DNA from: Paratinospora sagittata
Lineage: Eukaryota > Streptophyta > Magnoliopsida > Ranunculales > Menispermaceae
Assembly: GCA_035771175.1 (NCBI GenBank)
Contig: CM069593.1
Location: 49,883,054-49,947,053 of the forward strand
Reading direction: 5' to 3'
Length of the DNA stretch: 64,000 nt
The number at the start of each line of letters is the position of its first letter. Within the stretch, counting starts at the first letter, position 1. Below are positions 38,901-49,970 of this stretch, in pieces. The translations under genes and the position numbers were made by a program. The notes beneath the pieces were generated by a model, which was not told the DNA's origin, made no database searches, and worked only from the letters and a program-made list of their open reading frames with translations.

Positions 38901-41900
38901 ATGCATATCAAGCTATTGCTAACAATAGTATTAGAAAAGCAATTTTCCAAATTTTCTAGGAATTCAAAGTGCAAAGGCTTTCTTTTCATGAGGTAAACAT
39001 CTAGTGAAGGATTCTTTGTCATGTGGATCTTGGAGGTAAAGGCTATAAAGGAACTGAAGAACTTCTAAAAGCAATTAGAGGAAGTTGATGAACATTTAAG
39101 ATGATAGGATTGAGGAGGAAGTTAATAGATTTATCTGAACAAGACTTTCTTTCTTTTTTCTTCGACATGAACTCCTTAAGGAATGTAAAAGCCTTTTGTT
39201 TGAACCATCAATAGTCAAGTGGGACAAATTATGATCAGAGAAGAGTCGATAGTTGAGAGGCATAGTGATTTATTTCTCGTTTGTTATTGATGTACTTTCC
39301 TTGTCATAAGTTCACAACTATCAATTTCTTTTCAAGCAATCTCAAAACTTAAGAAGGACGAGATATAGGTTGGGCCCTAGGTTTTCACTCCTCTAGAGGA
39401 CCCTAGCAACTTCATCATGTGCACTAGATTTGAGCCATTATGAGTTTATGGAGGATATAATGTTCTTGTACAAGAACATTCATTTTTTTTTCACTTACAA
39501 ATGCATTGCACTATAAAGCCATGAAGGCTCCAGAAAGTAAGTAAAAGATAAAATTTCTATCACCAGCACCATAACAAGTATAAGAAGGATATGATCAAAA
39601 TCTTCCATGTTGTAATACTTAAAAGTAGGAAGAAAAATAAAAGAATGAGTTCTTACAATCTTGTAATGAAAAATTTTGTTTGGGTAACTGATGAATCGGT
39701 TGTAACAGTTCCCTTCGCTACATCCAAGCCTAAATCTTTGAGGGCCTTCATCTGCCATGTTAAGACATCAAAACTCTAGCTTAGTGCTATTTCTTCCTTT
39801 TCCAATTAGTGCATGTACCAATGCTTAGAAAAAATAATTCAGAATGATTTAACAATAAAACAAAATTTGATAACACATGACCCCTCATAAATGCAAAAGC
39901 TACAACTTACTCCATCAGTAATATGAGCAAGAAAATACAATATAGAAAATATAAACGTAGGTCAAACAATGATAGCAAGAATAATGCAAACCCAAAAGTA
40001 AGAATCCAATGCACATGAAGTTCGGCCAAGTGCAATTACTTTGTAAATCAATTAATCAGCTGCATCAAAGACCATTGTTTTTTGGAAACAAGTAACCTGC
40101 ATCTTGATGAGAAGGATGAATGACATAATGGCCAAATATTCTTTCATAAGTACTGTTCTCGCACAAGTTCTAACTCATAACTTTTGTCATGTATAACAAA
40201 CATATAAAGCTATTGTCTCAAAGGAGATTTTTAACAGTTTATGCAGTAAATTTCAGAAAAAGAGAACCTAAGAAGTTCTACAATCACCTCACCGTGTCAA
40301 TAAGAGCCCCAAGACGATCTCCAAAGCTAAGTTCTACAATTGTTGCATCAGGATCGGAATCTTGATCTATCAGCACAATTGGCATGGGAACAGGATCAAC
40401 CTCCTCTTCTGACATCTGCCATTGAAATGACTTTTCAATGTTGTGGTAGCTGATATTCCGTGCATTTAAAGAGTGCTTTGTAATCGGTGCAAAATATATA
40501 ACAATAAGAAAAAAATATATATATTTTGCTGTCACTGCAAATGTATAAATCCCAATCAAATACCAATGAAAGACTTATTTCCTGAGGGCCACATTTCCCT
40601 TACTCTTCTTATTGAATCAAAATCTAACATTCAGTGCTCTTTGAGGAAAGCAAGGGTGGAATAAATCTAAATTTTGAAATAAGACACAATAAAGATCACC
40701 TATATCAAAAACAAAAAAATTTAGATTTCATTTGAGGTAGTGCAGGAGCAGAGAGGAAGAAACGGATTCATGTAGTTGGAAAAAGGCTTAATGGAATTGA
40801 GTTGAGTATTTGTGGTGGTGCAAGGAAGAAATTTGAATAATTATGTTACTCTCTTGATAAAAATGGTTGATAATAGTACAATGTAAAAAAAACAAAAAAC
40901 AAAAATCCTCGAAAAAGAGTTCATCTATAACTGAATTACTTTTTATAACTGAATTACTTTTTATGGTGGGAGAAAAGCAGTCAATAGAAAGGGGAAAACA
41001 GATTGATAAAAACTAAGGTGTCTTGATGACCATCAGCAAATTGGAATCTAAAAGGTGCCATCACATTTTGCTTAGTCATTTAACTAATCACAGCATTTAA
41101 CACAAGTTAGTTAATCTACACAGTATAAAACAATGTCTACAAATGCACTCCAAGAAAGTGGCCCCTGATAGAAGACAATGTCACAAATAAAGTGATGTTT
41201 AAATAAAGATACTGTCTTGTAAACTGTTTGTGCAATGTAGCAGTCCTCCTCAGTCACCTAAACTTACTATCACTTGTTCAATTACACAAACGAATCAAGA
41301 GACAGGAAACAAGTCACTGACCGAAGAGAATGGTCCCATTGTACTTGATGAGTCAATTGTAGCTTGCAAAGCATACCTAAAGAAAGATTTCAATATAAGC
41401 TTAATGAACAAAAACAATGCCGTCACAAGCATTTCACATCACCAAACCAAACATTAGAATTAAAGCCATGCTTGGCTTGTGCATGTTGAATAACATCAGC
41501 CCGGCCAATTCAAAACCACACTAGCTAAGTGAAAATAAACTAAAAAATAAATAAAAGTCAAAAGTTGAAGAAAGACTATCGGGATGTATACTTGTTCAGT
41601 CAATTGTAGCTCGTAGAGCAACATAAATATAATTTTCAATATAAAAGTAATTAACAAACAAATATGGTGTCATCACAAGCGTTTAACAACACTGAACTAA
41701 ACATAAAGTATCTGAATCGCGGATTCCAAGTGCATCTCGAAAAATGTTGTGGAGAAGAGCAAAATCTATGGAAAGGAAATATGATAATTTTAATAGTTAT
41801 TTTATTTAGCAGTTTCTAAAATTGTAATTATTGTTATATGTGTGCATAGCCCTGTATGTCTATATATATGGTGTCCCTCCATTGAGACATCATCAAGAAT

Positions 41901-44900
41901 AAGAAATACTCTCATCTCTTCTCCCGTGGACGTAGGCCATAGAGTCGAACCACATTATATTTTGGTGTTTTTGTTTTGTTTATTTTACAACATGGTATTA
42001 GAGCTTTAGGCTCGTACAACTAGAAATACGTTTTTCGGCCTTCATCGCTGAAATCTTCTATGTCGACCTTCATCGCCGAATCTTTGTGGTCGGCCTTCAT
42101 CGCCATCGCCGTGTCCGACTTACAGCATCTTGTCGGAACCCTCTGTTTCCAACGATGTTGTTCAGCAACATCGACTGGTTCGTGCGACTGTTCAGCACCA
42201 TCGACTGGTTTGTGCGACTGTTCAGCACCATCGTTGCATCATCCTTGTCGTTCGTGTTGCTCGAAGAAACCCTGATCGTCATCGTCGTTGGTCTGTTGCT
42301 TATCCTCTACCGTTTGCGATTGCAACCATCAACTCGAATCCCGCTGTCGTGCGCTCCACTATCGTTGTCGGCCTTCATCTCCATCGTTGGTGTTCATCGC
42401 AATTGTCGTTGCCGCAGCCACTGGTTCATCACCATCGCCATCAACCCTGTCGCCGTACATCTCTACTGCTGCACATCTCCGTCACCTCTCGCTGAGCATC
42501 TCTGATTCTCCGTCATCGCTGGTTCTCCGTCTCCCGTCTCCCGTCTCTCTCTCTAGTTCTTCGTCTTCTGCGCATCTCTTTCTCTCTCCTTCTTTCTTCT
42601 TTCTTTTTCTTTTTCTCTTGTAAACCCTTAAAAAAATAAAAAATAAAATAGAATGTCGATCACTTCAGAAATTGTGCAGACTGACAAAGTAGTTGACAAA
42701 ACGGAAAAAGGGGAACTACCAAACATTCAAGCAGCGTACAGACTTAATGGAAAGAATTACTTGAAGTGGTCTCAGCTGGTGCGTACCTTTTTAAAAGGCA
42801 AAGGGAAATTGAGTCATCTTTTGGACACTGCACCTACACCTAAAGATCTTAAGTTTATAGCGTGGGTTAACGAAGATGCTTTTATAATGGCGTGTCTATG
42901 GAATTCAATGACGCCAAATATTAGTGATACATGCATGTTTCTGACTGCCGCCAAAGACATTTGGGATGTCGTTCATCAGACATACTCTAAAGCCCATGAT
43001 GCAGCCCAAGTGAATGAGATCAAAGTGAAAGTTGGAACAAAAAAACAAGGCAACATGAGGGTCACAGAATATGCCAATGTATTGAAGAATCTCTGGCAGG
43101 AACTTGACCATTATAAATGTATTGAGACTAAATGCCCTACAGATGTCGTAGTTTTAAAAAACTACATTGAGAAGGATCGAGTCTATGACTTCTTGGCTGG
43201 ACTCAATGCAGAGTTTGATCAAGTGCGAATTCTGACTCTCAGTAAAGAGTTGTCAACTCTGAATGAGACTATATTTGTTATCCGAACTGAAGAAAGCAGA
43301 ATAAGTGTTATGCTCACACATCAGAAGATGGAAGGCTCAGTTATGGTTGCCAATAAGGGAAATAATCAGAAGACAAACACTCCGCGAGCTGAATCATCAA
43401 AGGTCCCAAATCGAGACAATAGGGACAATCTATGGTGTACTTATTGTCAGAAGGCTAGACATACCAGGGAGAAGTGTTGGAAACTTCATGGCAAGCCTAC
43501 AACTTCCAATAAAGAATGGGTGTCTCACCCCAATACACAGCCCACCGCTGCGTCTAGTACCCCCGGGATCATTTGTCCACACTATTCACTATTCATGAAT
43601 AGTGCAACCCTCCCAGATTCGAACTCACAACCTATAGTTTGAATCCGAACTCTGAGTAACCACTGAGCCAATAATAGTGAATAATGTGGACAAATGATCC
43701 CGGGGGTACTAGACGCTGCGGTGGGCTGTGTACTGGGATGTGACAATATTATGTGGTATATAACGGTTGGAGTACGCCCTGCGGGGGTACTCATCACATC
43801 CCGGGGTACTAGACACTGCGATGTACTGTGTACTGGGGTGTGACAATGGGGCTACAAAGGAGGACAGCAGAAGACCAGTGGACAAGCACATCTGTCTACT
43901 GAACAAATAGTTGCAAACTCCCCGGTGCCCATAGGCTTCAGCCAATACGATTGACAGATTGAAATCTTTGCTTGGCACACTGGACAAACCCTCAGGTACC
44001 TGTTCATTGGCACATTCAGGTAACTTTCCTATTTTTATTGGATTTAACGTCTCGGATAAGTCTTTTGCTAACTCTTGGGTTATAGATTCTGGTGCTACTG
44101 ATCACATGACCAATTTTCTCAATATATTTCATACCTACAACCCCTGTCCTAGTAGTCGGAAAATAACCACAGCTGATGAATCCTTAACCATAGTTGTTGG
44201 TATAGGTGATGTTCACATCAACCCCACCCTTACACTCAGAAATGTTCTTCATGTTCCTAAACTATCTACAAATCTTATCTCTATTCAAAAACTGACCCAT
44301 GATCTGAGTTGTAATGTAACCTTCTTCCCTACTTACTGTGTATTTCAAGACCAGGACTTGGGGCAGATGATTCGACGTGCTAAGGAACAGGGCGGGTTGT
44401 ATTACCTTGATACACCAGTACATCCTATCAAGAGTAACACTTCATTTCTCTCCGGGCACAAGTTTTCCAATAAAGAAAAGTTATGGCTTCATCATCACCG
44501 CATTGGCCATCCTTCTTTTCGAACCCTTAAAATCATATTTCCTTTTTTGTTTAAGTCTCTAGATGTTGAAAAATTTCATTGTGAAGTGTGTGAACTAGCA
44601 AAACACAAGAGTATATCTTTTCCACTTAGTAATGAAAGAAGTTCAGATCTTTTTGACCTCATTCATAGTGATATTTGGGGTCCCTCTCCACTACCTAATG
44701 TTTCTGGAGCGCGATGGTTTGTGTCTTTCATTGATGACTGTACTAGAGTCTCGTGGATATTCTTACTGAAACAAAAATTCGATGTGAGCTTTGTTCATCC
44801 TACCTCCCATAACATGATACACATCCAGTTTGGGGCAAAAATCAAGAGATTTCGATCTGACAATGCTAGAGACTATTTTAATCAAACCTTGACCAATTAC

Positions 44901-47900
44901 TTCCAAAACGATGGGATCCTTCATGAATCATCTTGTGTTCACACCTCACAACAAAATAGAATTGCTGAAAGAAAAAATGGCTACCTGCTTGATACAACCC
45001 AAGCCTTTTTATTTCAGAATAATATGCCTAAGTCATATTGGGGAAGTTGTCCTTACTGCAACACACCTTATTAACCACATACCATCCCGAACCCTTGGTT
45101 TCAAAAGACCTATGAAAAAGCTCTGTCAATTTTACCCTAAGCTCAAAATCTCCAATAATCTTATATCTAAGATATTTGGGTGTGTATCATTTGTCCATGT
45201 TCACCAACCCAACAGGGGGTAGTTGGACCCTAGAGCTCTCAAGTGTGTCTTTGTCGGATACTCTTCCACTCAAAAGGGATATAAATATTATCATCCACCA
45301 TCAAAAAAATTATTTGTCTCTGCCGATGTCACTTTCTGTAAACCTAAGCCCTATTTTTTCGCTCCTCCTCTTCAAGGGGAGAGTGTCATCATGGAAGACA
45401 AGGATCGAAACTCCCTTGATAACTCTTTTGATCTTTTTGACCCGTTTAACCTCCAACAAACCAAACCCGGATCTCAGACACCCTCTGTACCCAATGATGA
45501 ACCTAAGGATCGGATGACTAGATAAATGTACTCAAGGAAGAAAGTTGTGGTTCCTGAACCGATGCAAGTTCAAGAATCTGAACCAATCCCTAAAAATGAG
45601 GTAACAAATCATAAACCCTCCTTACAAATTTCATTAGTTCGTGAAACTAATAATGATTCTTTAGCCTCTGAACCTGACAGTGATCTTCTCATTGCCATTA
45701 GAAAGGGAACAAGAGAATGCACTAAACATCCCTTGTATCCACTATCTCGTGTTGTATCCTTTGAGAAGTTTTCACCACCCATAAGAGTTTCCTTACCAGC
45801 CTGACCAATATCCAGACTCCTACATCATTATCCGAGGCTTTATCTAATACAAATTGGAAACAAGCTATGAATGTGGAAATGAAAGCCCTGGAGAAAAATA
45901 CAACATGGGAGTTGGCTTATTTGCCTGCCGGGAAGACACCTGCGGGATGCAAATAGGTTTAAACAATTAAATACAGAACAGATGGGTCAGTGGAGAGATA
46001 CAAGGCAAGACTGGTAGCGAAAGGGTACACTCAAACATACGGTGTAGACTATTTGGAGACATTTGCACCAATTGCCAAAATGAATATTGTCCAATTACTA
46101 CTCTCTTTGGCAGCCAACTACGACTAGGACTTGCAACAATTTGACGTGAAAATTGCATTTCTTCTCGAAGATCTGGAAGAAGAGATCTATATGGAAGTCC
46201 CTTCTAGATTTGAGAACAGCCTAACCACTGGTAAAGTATGCAAATTGAAAAAGGCCTTGTATGAACTTAAACAGTCTCTAAGAGCATGGTTTGGCCGCTT
46301 AGCCAAAGTAATGAAAGAATGGTGTACAGGCAGAGTCAAGGGGATCATACCTTATTCATTAAACACTCAGCTTCAGGGGGAGTCACTACACTTTTGGTAT
46401 ATGTAGATGACATCATTATGACGAGAAACGATGAGCATGGGAAACAGAGCTTGAAGCAGTGTTTGACCGAGGAATTTGAGATCAAGGAACTAGGAAGATT
46501 GAAATACTTTCTAGGGATTGAAGTGGCACACTCTAAACAAGGAATCTTTATTTCTCAACAGAAATACATTACAGATCTTCTTAAAGAAATAGGAAAGCTT
46601 GCATGCAAACCAATGAATACTCTTATTAATCTTAATCACAAGCTTGGAGAAGCTGAAGAAGCGCTGACTGTTAATAAGGAGATGTATCAAAGACTAGTAG
46701 GGAGACTCATCTATCTCTCTCACACAAGACCTGATATTGCATATGCAGTAAGTGTAATAAGTCAGTTCATGCACAACCCTAAAGATATTCATTTGCAAGC
46801 AGCTAATCGCGTTTTACAGTATCTTAAAGGGACTGCAGGACAGGACATCTTATTTAAACGACACATAGGAGTGGTTCTTGAAGCATATACTGAATCAGAC
46901 TATGTTGGTACAGTAGTCGGCAGAAGATCAACTACTGGATATTGTACGTTTCTTGGTGGAAATTTGGTGGCATGGCGAAGTAAAAAATATAATGCAGTGG
47001 CCAGATCTAGTGCTGAATCAAAATTTCGAGCAATGGCACAAGGGTTGTGAGTTATTATAGTTGCAGATAATTTTGACAGATTTGAATATACACTGGGATG
47101 GCCCTATAAGATTGTATTGTGACAATACATCTGCAATTAGCATTGCCCATAACTCAATTCAACATGATCGAACCAAGTATATAGAGATTGATAGTGGATT
47201 GATCTGTACTCCATATATGTCTACCAATAATCAGCTCGCCGATGTGCTCACTAAAGGGTTAAGCCATACTGCATTTCAAGCAAGTGTGTCCAAGCTGAAA
47301 ATGGTAAACCTTTATTCACCAGCTTAAGGGGAAGTGTTGTGAAGAAGAACAAAATCTGTGAAATTTATTTCCTTCAAAGAAAGATGATAATTTTAGTAGT
47401 TGTTTAATTTAGTAGTTACTAAAATTGTAATTATTGTTATATGTGTGCATAGCCCTGTATGTCTATATATATAGTGTCCCTCCATTGAGACATCATCAAG
47501 AATAAGAAATACTCTCCTCTCTTCTCCCATGAACGTAGGCCATAGAGCCAAATCACGTTATATTTTGGTATTTTTGTTTTGTTTGTTTTACAATAAAAAT
47601 CATTAGCTCTGCCAGCTCAAAACCATCACTAACCAAGCAAACAACAAATAAAACAATATAGTAGTTGAAGAAAGATTTCGAGATGTTCTAATCAAGACAA
47701 TCAGAGTTGAGAGAGCGTACCTAAAGAATGATTTGAACATAAACTTAACAAACAAGTGAAGTCTCATGACAAGTATTTAACAACACCAAATCAAACGCTA
47801 TTCAAACCGTGCTTGGTTTGTGCATCTCAAAAATCATTACCTCAGCCAATTCAAAACCACCGCCAACTAAGCCTAAAACAAACCAGACAAAACAGTAGTT

Positions 47901-48711
47901 GAAGAAAGACTTTTGAATAGTACTTGTTGAGTCAATCATATCCCGCAGAGGCAGAGCATACCATGTGAAGAATCTCAGTATAAACACAACGAAAACAAAT
48001 ACTGTGACATTACAAGCATTTAGCAACACCAAACCAAACGCTATCTAAACCGTGCTTATGTTGAGAATCATCATCAGCTCAGCCTATCAAAACCACCACT
48101 ACCTAAGCCAAAAAAACGAACAATCGTAGCTGAAGAAAGATTTTCGAGATTTACTTGTTGAGTAATCGTAACTCACAGTGCATACCTAAAGAAAGATTTC
48201 AATATAAACCTAACAAAAAATAGTCTCGTGACAAGCATTTAACAGAATCAGACCAATCGTAAACTATCTAGACCGCGATTAGCTTGTGCGTCTCGAACAT
48301 CATCAGCTCCGCCAATTCAAAACCACCATTAACGAATCAAAAACCGAACAAAACAGTAGTTGAAGAATCGAACCAAACTGTATAAAACCAGGAAAATCGA
48401 TCGAGAATCAGATATACAATGCCTTACTTTTTGCTGGACAATCAAAAACCACCATTGACGAATCAAAAACCGAACAAAACAGTAGTTGAAGAATCGAACC
48501 AAACTGTATAAAACCAGGAATATCGATCGACAATCGGATATACTATGCCTTACTTTTTGCTGGAGAAAGAAACTCCAGATTCAACAAAACCACGGCGAAT
48601 TACAGAGATCCGAGAGGTTCCGATGATGGAGATTTGAGAAAATAATCCGACATCGAAAACCCTAAGGCGGTGAATTGTCCGAGTGGAGAAGAAGGAACTG
48701 ACGATGGCCAT
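32865..48711 (-). CDS. ACR12: ACT-domain repeat protein (ACR12-like), probably plastid
   Basis: Ten exons joined in phase: 48,711-48,554; 41,376-41,322; 40,415-40,293; 39,751-39,657; 37,899-37,815; 37,716-37,657; 35,636-35,581; 33,769-33,664; 33,567-33,499; 32,927-32,865. This gives 289 residues plus TGA. Exon 1 encodes a transit-peptide-like, Ser/Arg-rich start ([19 protein letters not shown]). The first ACT domain begins [20 protein letters not shown] and continues [19 protein letters not shown] linker carries [20 protein letters not shown] and GPKRS. The second ACT domain starts [20 protein letters not shown] and ends [14 protein letters not shown], followed by a terminal LRYYLRRPE block. 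ACT domains bind amino acids or mediate regulatory interactions; the ACR11/ACR12 subgroup is plastid-located, with ACR11 linked to glutamine synthetase. Intron 1 is about 7.2 kb because of a tandem array and a Copia insertion. ACR12 rather than ACR11 is my best reading. Confidence 0.87.
32951..32987. repeat. GA microsatellite
   Basis: A pure (AG)n tract of about 37 bp in intron 9 of the ACR12-like gene. On the coding (minus) strand it is a CT run ending 24 bp before the last acceptor, so it may extend the polypyrimidine tract. Confidence 0.9.
34320..34697. repeat. 190-bp tandem duplication in ACR12-like intron
   Basis: Two nearly identical copies in intron 7. 'accttcatgta' occurs at 34,333 and 34,521, and 'tgaattcttaattacaa' at 34,491 and 34,681. 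Few differences separate them, so the duplication looks recent. Confidence 0.9.
36613..36905. repeat. 150-bp tandem duplication in ACR12-like intron
   Basis: Copies start with 'aatatttcca' at 36,614 and 36,763. Both contain 'gagtgtactctccc', 'gtggaggataattta' and 'tgttgcaaatgtcaaatgac'. They lie in intron 6 and differ by small deletions. Confidence 0.9.
38600..38960. repeat. Dispersed repeat, two diverged copies
   Basis: Related segments around 38,620-38,720 and 38,850-38,940 share 'gacctaaaagc', 'tgatag' and 'tcaagctat'. The second is close to the copy at the 3' end of the glucanase gene (19,334-19,420). They lie in intron 4 of the ACR12-like gene. The family is not identified; the left part carries a poly(A)-like run at 38,666-38,680. 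Confidence 0.55.
41745..41992 (+). repeat. Copia 5' LTR
   Basis: Begins TGTTGTGGAG and ends TTTTACAACA just before the primer-binding site. It contains a TATATATA box near 41,861 and a likely R/U5 segment after 'cattgagacatc'. About 248 bp, compared with roughly 260 bp for the 3' copy. Confidence 0.85.
42653..43960 (+). pseudogene. Copia gag region, interrupted by a nested insertion
   Basis: Starts with an ATG at 42,653. Early gag features include [20 protein letters not shown], the UBN2/retrotran_gag-type segment around W-D-V-V-H-Q-T-Y and a CCHC zinc knuckle ([15 protein letters not shown], with the His one position off the usual CX2CX4HX4C spacing). A 325-bp element interrupts it at 43,521. 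A further frame change near 43,945 separates gag from the downstream pol frame. Not functional. Confidence 0.85.
43521..43845. mobile_element. Nested 325-bp inverted-repeat insertion inside Copia gag
   Basis: Flanked by the identical 5-mer ATGGG (43,516-43,520 and 43,846-43,850). The ends are TGTCTCACCCC on the left and the inverse of TGTCACACCCC on the right. An inverted pair of about 70 bp spans 43,521-43,590 and 43,672-43,742; both arms carry 'gtctagtacccccgggatca' when read inward. A shorter third copy of the arm is at about 43,795-43,845. There is no coding capacity. Confidence 0.8.
43959..47327 (+). pseudogene. Copia pol remnants (protease, integrase, RT, RNase H)
   Basis: The pieces lie in several frames. 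Protease has [13 protein letters not shown] near 44,080. The GAG-pre-integrase zinc-binding region and integrase core follow, with [17 protein letters not shown] and an internal deletion after the LLKQK segment. Reverse transcriptase has [18 protein letters not shown] and the catalytic YVDDI near 46,400. RNase H follows, with ESDY, the [11 protein letters not shown] segment and ADVLTKGL. In-frame stops occur near 45,220, 45,802, 46,124 and 47,048, with frame changes near 45,060 and 46,290. It cannot make a polyprotein. Confidence 0.88.
47335..47595 (+). repeat. Copia 3' LTR
   Basis: Begins TGTTGTGAAG straight after the purine tract and ends near TTTTACAATA, followed by the A-rich target duplication. 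It has a small insertion relative to the 5' LTR near 47,360 and numerous substitutions. Confidence 0.85.
48319..48554 (-). repeat. 118-bp duplication including the ACR12 exon 1 donor
   Basis: Two copies, about 48,319-48,436 and 48,437-48,554, share 'aacagtagttgaagaatcga', 'aaccaaactgtataaaacca' and 'gccttactttttgctgga'. On the coding strand the latter reads CCAGCAAAAA|GTAAGG, the end of exon 1 and its donor. The donor is therefore present twice; the distal copy near 48,418-48,436 lies inside intron 1. Confidence 0.9.
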
Positions 48712-49319
48712 AGCGATCTCTCTCTTCTTCTTTCGCTGAATTTTTATTTCTAATTGTAGAGATCTGAGTTCTTGTCCGAATTAGAACCTTTTTGTAGTTG
48801 ATGGAAGACAACGCTACTTTGGGTTCTTGTCGAGAACAGTTCCTCTGCAAAGCGGACCTACCGTTTAAGCCTGTGGCAAATGCTCATTTGCGCCAGGTTA
48901 TCCAACGCAAAGACAGTATTTTTAAATATTATATGTGGCGCGATGAGAACTCTTTTTTGATGAGTTACGTGGAAACTTTGTAAGAGAGTTACAGATAAGA
49001 TTGTGTGACGTCGCACCACATTGGAATTTTGTTTCGTATAGTAGGCGATGATTTCACTAAGTTGGGGTAGGGGCCGCGTGGGTTAGCGACTACGTTCTTG
49101 TGATGCAACGCTTCAACAATACTCGGGCACGTGTCAGAAAAATGCGTTATTGCTACATCTCTAATATGTACTTATTACTCTCTACCTTTAAACAAGGTTT
49201 AGCTGGTAAGAAAGAATATGAAAGCGCATGCCTCCTTGAAGATGTGAATTGGAGTTGAATATCGGAAGAAATCTCATTGCTGCCAACTAGATATTTGAGA
49301 TAAGACTTAACACGATGGC

Positions 49320-49970
49320 AATGTGTGGACTAACTAGAAATCAGAAAAGAAAGTCTACATCATGTTATCATTTGGCTTTGCTTTATTTTGGAATACTAAG
49401 GTCATGTGACCGTTTTAATAAATGAGCCAGGCATATAAATTTTAGGAGATCAAATGCCAAGTTAAGTCAGCGCTGCATATAAATTTAAGGACAATTATTT
49501 GGTATTTAATATACTTATTAATAATCTCTTTTATGAATATTCTAGAAATGTCAACAAAAGATATATAATTTATATATATATATATATATATGTGTGTGTG
49601 GTTTATATATATATATGGACTAACTAGAAATCATAAAAAAAAGTTTACATCATGCTGTCATTTGGAAAGCATTAAGTTACTTGATGTGAAGGTTTTGCTT
49701 CATTTTGGGATACTAAGGTAGTGTGACCGTTTGACTTAGAGTCTCAGATGGTGATTTTAATAAATGAGTAGGTGTTATTAGGTATTAAAGACATCAGAGA
49801 CTTCAATAAATCAAATGTCAAGTTAGGTCAACACGACATATGCCAAGTTGGGTCAAATTTCAAGAAAACTATTTGGTATTTAATATACGTATTGATAATC
49901 CTTTTATGAATATCCTAAGAAATGTCAACAAAAGATATATAGTTTATATATATGTGTGTGTGATCCACTT
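49320..49970. repeat. Approximately 310-bp diverged tandem duplication
   Basis: Copies at about 49,330-49,612 and 49,616-49,968 share 'ggactaactagaaatca', 'gtttacatcatg'-like sequence, 'gatactaagg', 'tttggtatttaatatac' and 'aaatgtcaacaaaagatata', and both end in TA/TG-rich runs. Several indels distinguish them. Confidence 0.8.

Larger units (their letters stand above)
41745..47595 (+). mobile_element. Decayed Ty1/Copia LTR retrotransposon in ACR12-like intron 1
   Basis: A 5.85-kb element, antisense to its host gene. The LTRs begin TGTTGTG and share 'gtgtgcatagccctgtatgt' and 'cattgagacatcatcaagaa'. The primer site TGGTATTAGAGC (41,993-42,004) resembles the plant initiator-Met tRNA 3' complement, and a purine tract AAGGGGAAG (47,326-47,334) precedes the 3' LTR. 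Order is gag, protease, integrase, reverse transcriptase, RNase H, which defines Copia. The flanks are runs of 4-5 A on both sides, fitting a 5-bp target duplication in a repeat unit that reads 'ctcgaaaaatcat'. The internal frames are broken and the LTRs differ at many sites, so the copy is old and inactive. Confidence 0.92.
41323..48380 (-). repeat. Approximately 233-bp tandem array carrying copies of ACR12 exon 2, split by Copia
   Basis: Units share 'agttgaagaaaga', 'cttgttgagtcaat', 'taaagaaagatttcaatata', 'caagcatttaacaacacca' and 'ccaattcaaaaccacca'. The 'gttgaagaa' landmark recurs near 41,563, then 47,663, 47,896, 48,129 and 48,358 beyond the Copia element, a period of 229-234 bp. The functional exon 2 (41,376-41,322) is one copy of the block. 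Degenerate copies start at about 41,623, 47,720, 47,961 and 48,185. Those at 47,720 and 48,185 keep the acceptor CTTTAG|GTAYGC. Confidence 0.85.

Noticed and set aside
42060..42623. Several overlapping open frames rich in Ser, Arg and His just before Copia gag
   Set aside because: They are frames of a low-complexity, TCG/ATCG-rich leader of the retrotransposon with internal 30-bp repeats, not genes.
48798..48983. Plus-strand 61-codon frame opposite the ACR12 promoter
   Set aside because: No family match or splice signals; more likely promoter or flank sequence.
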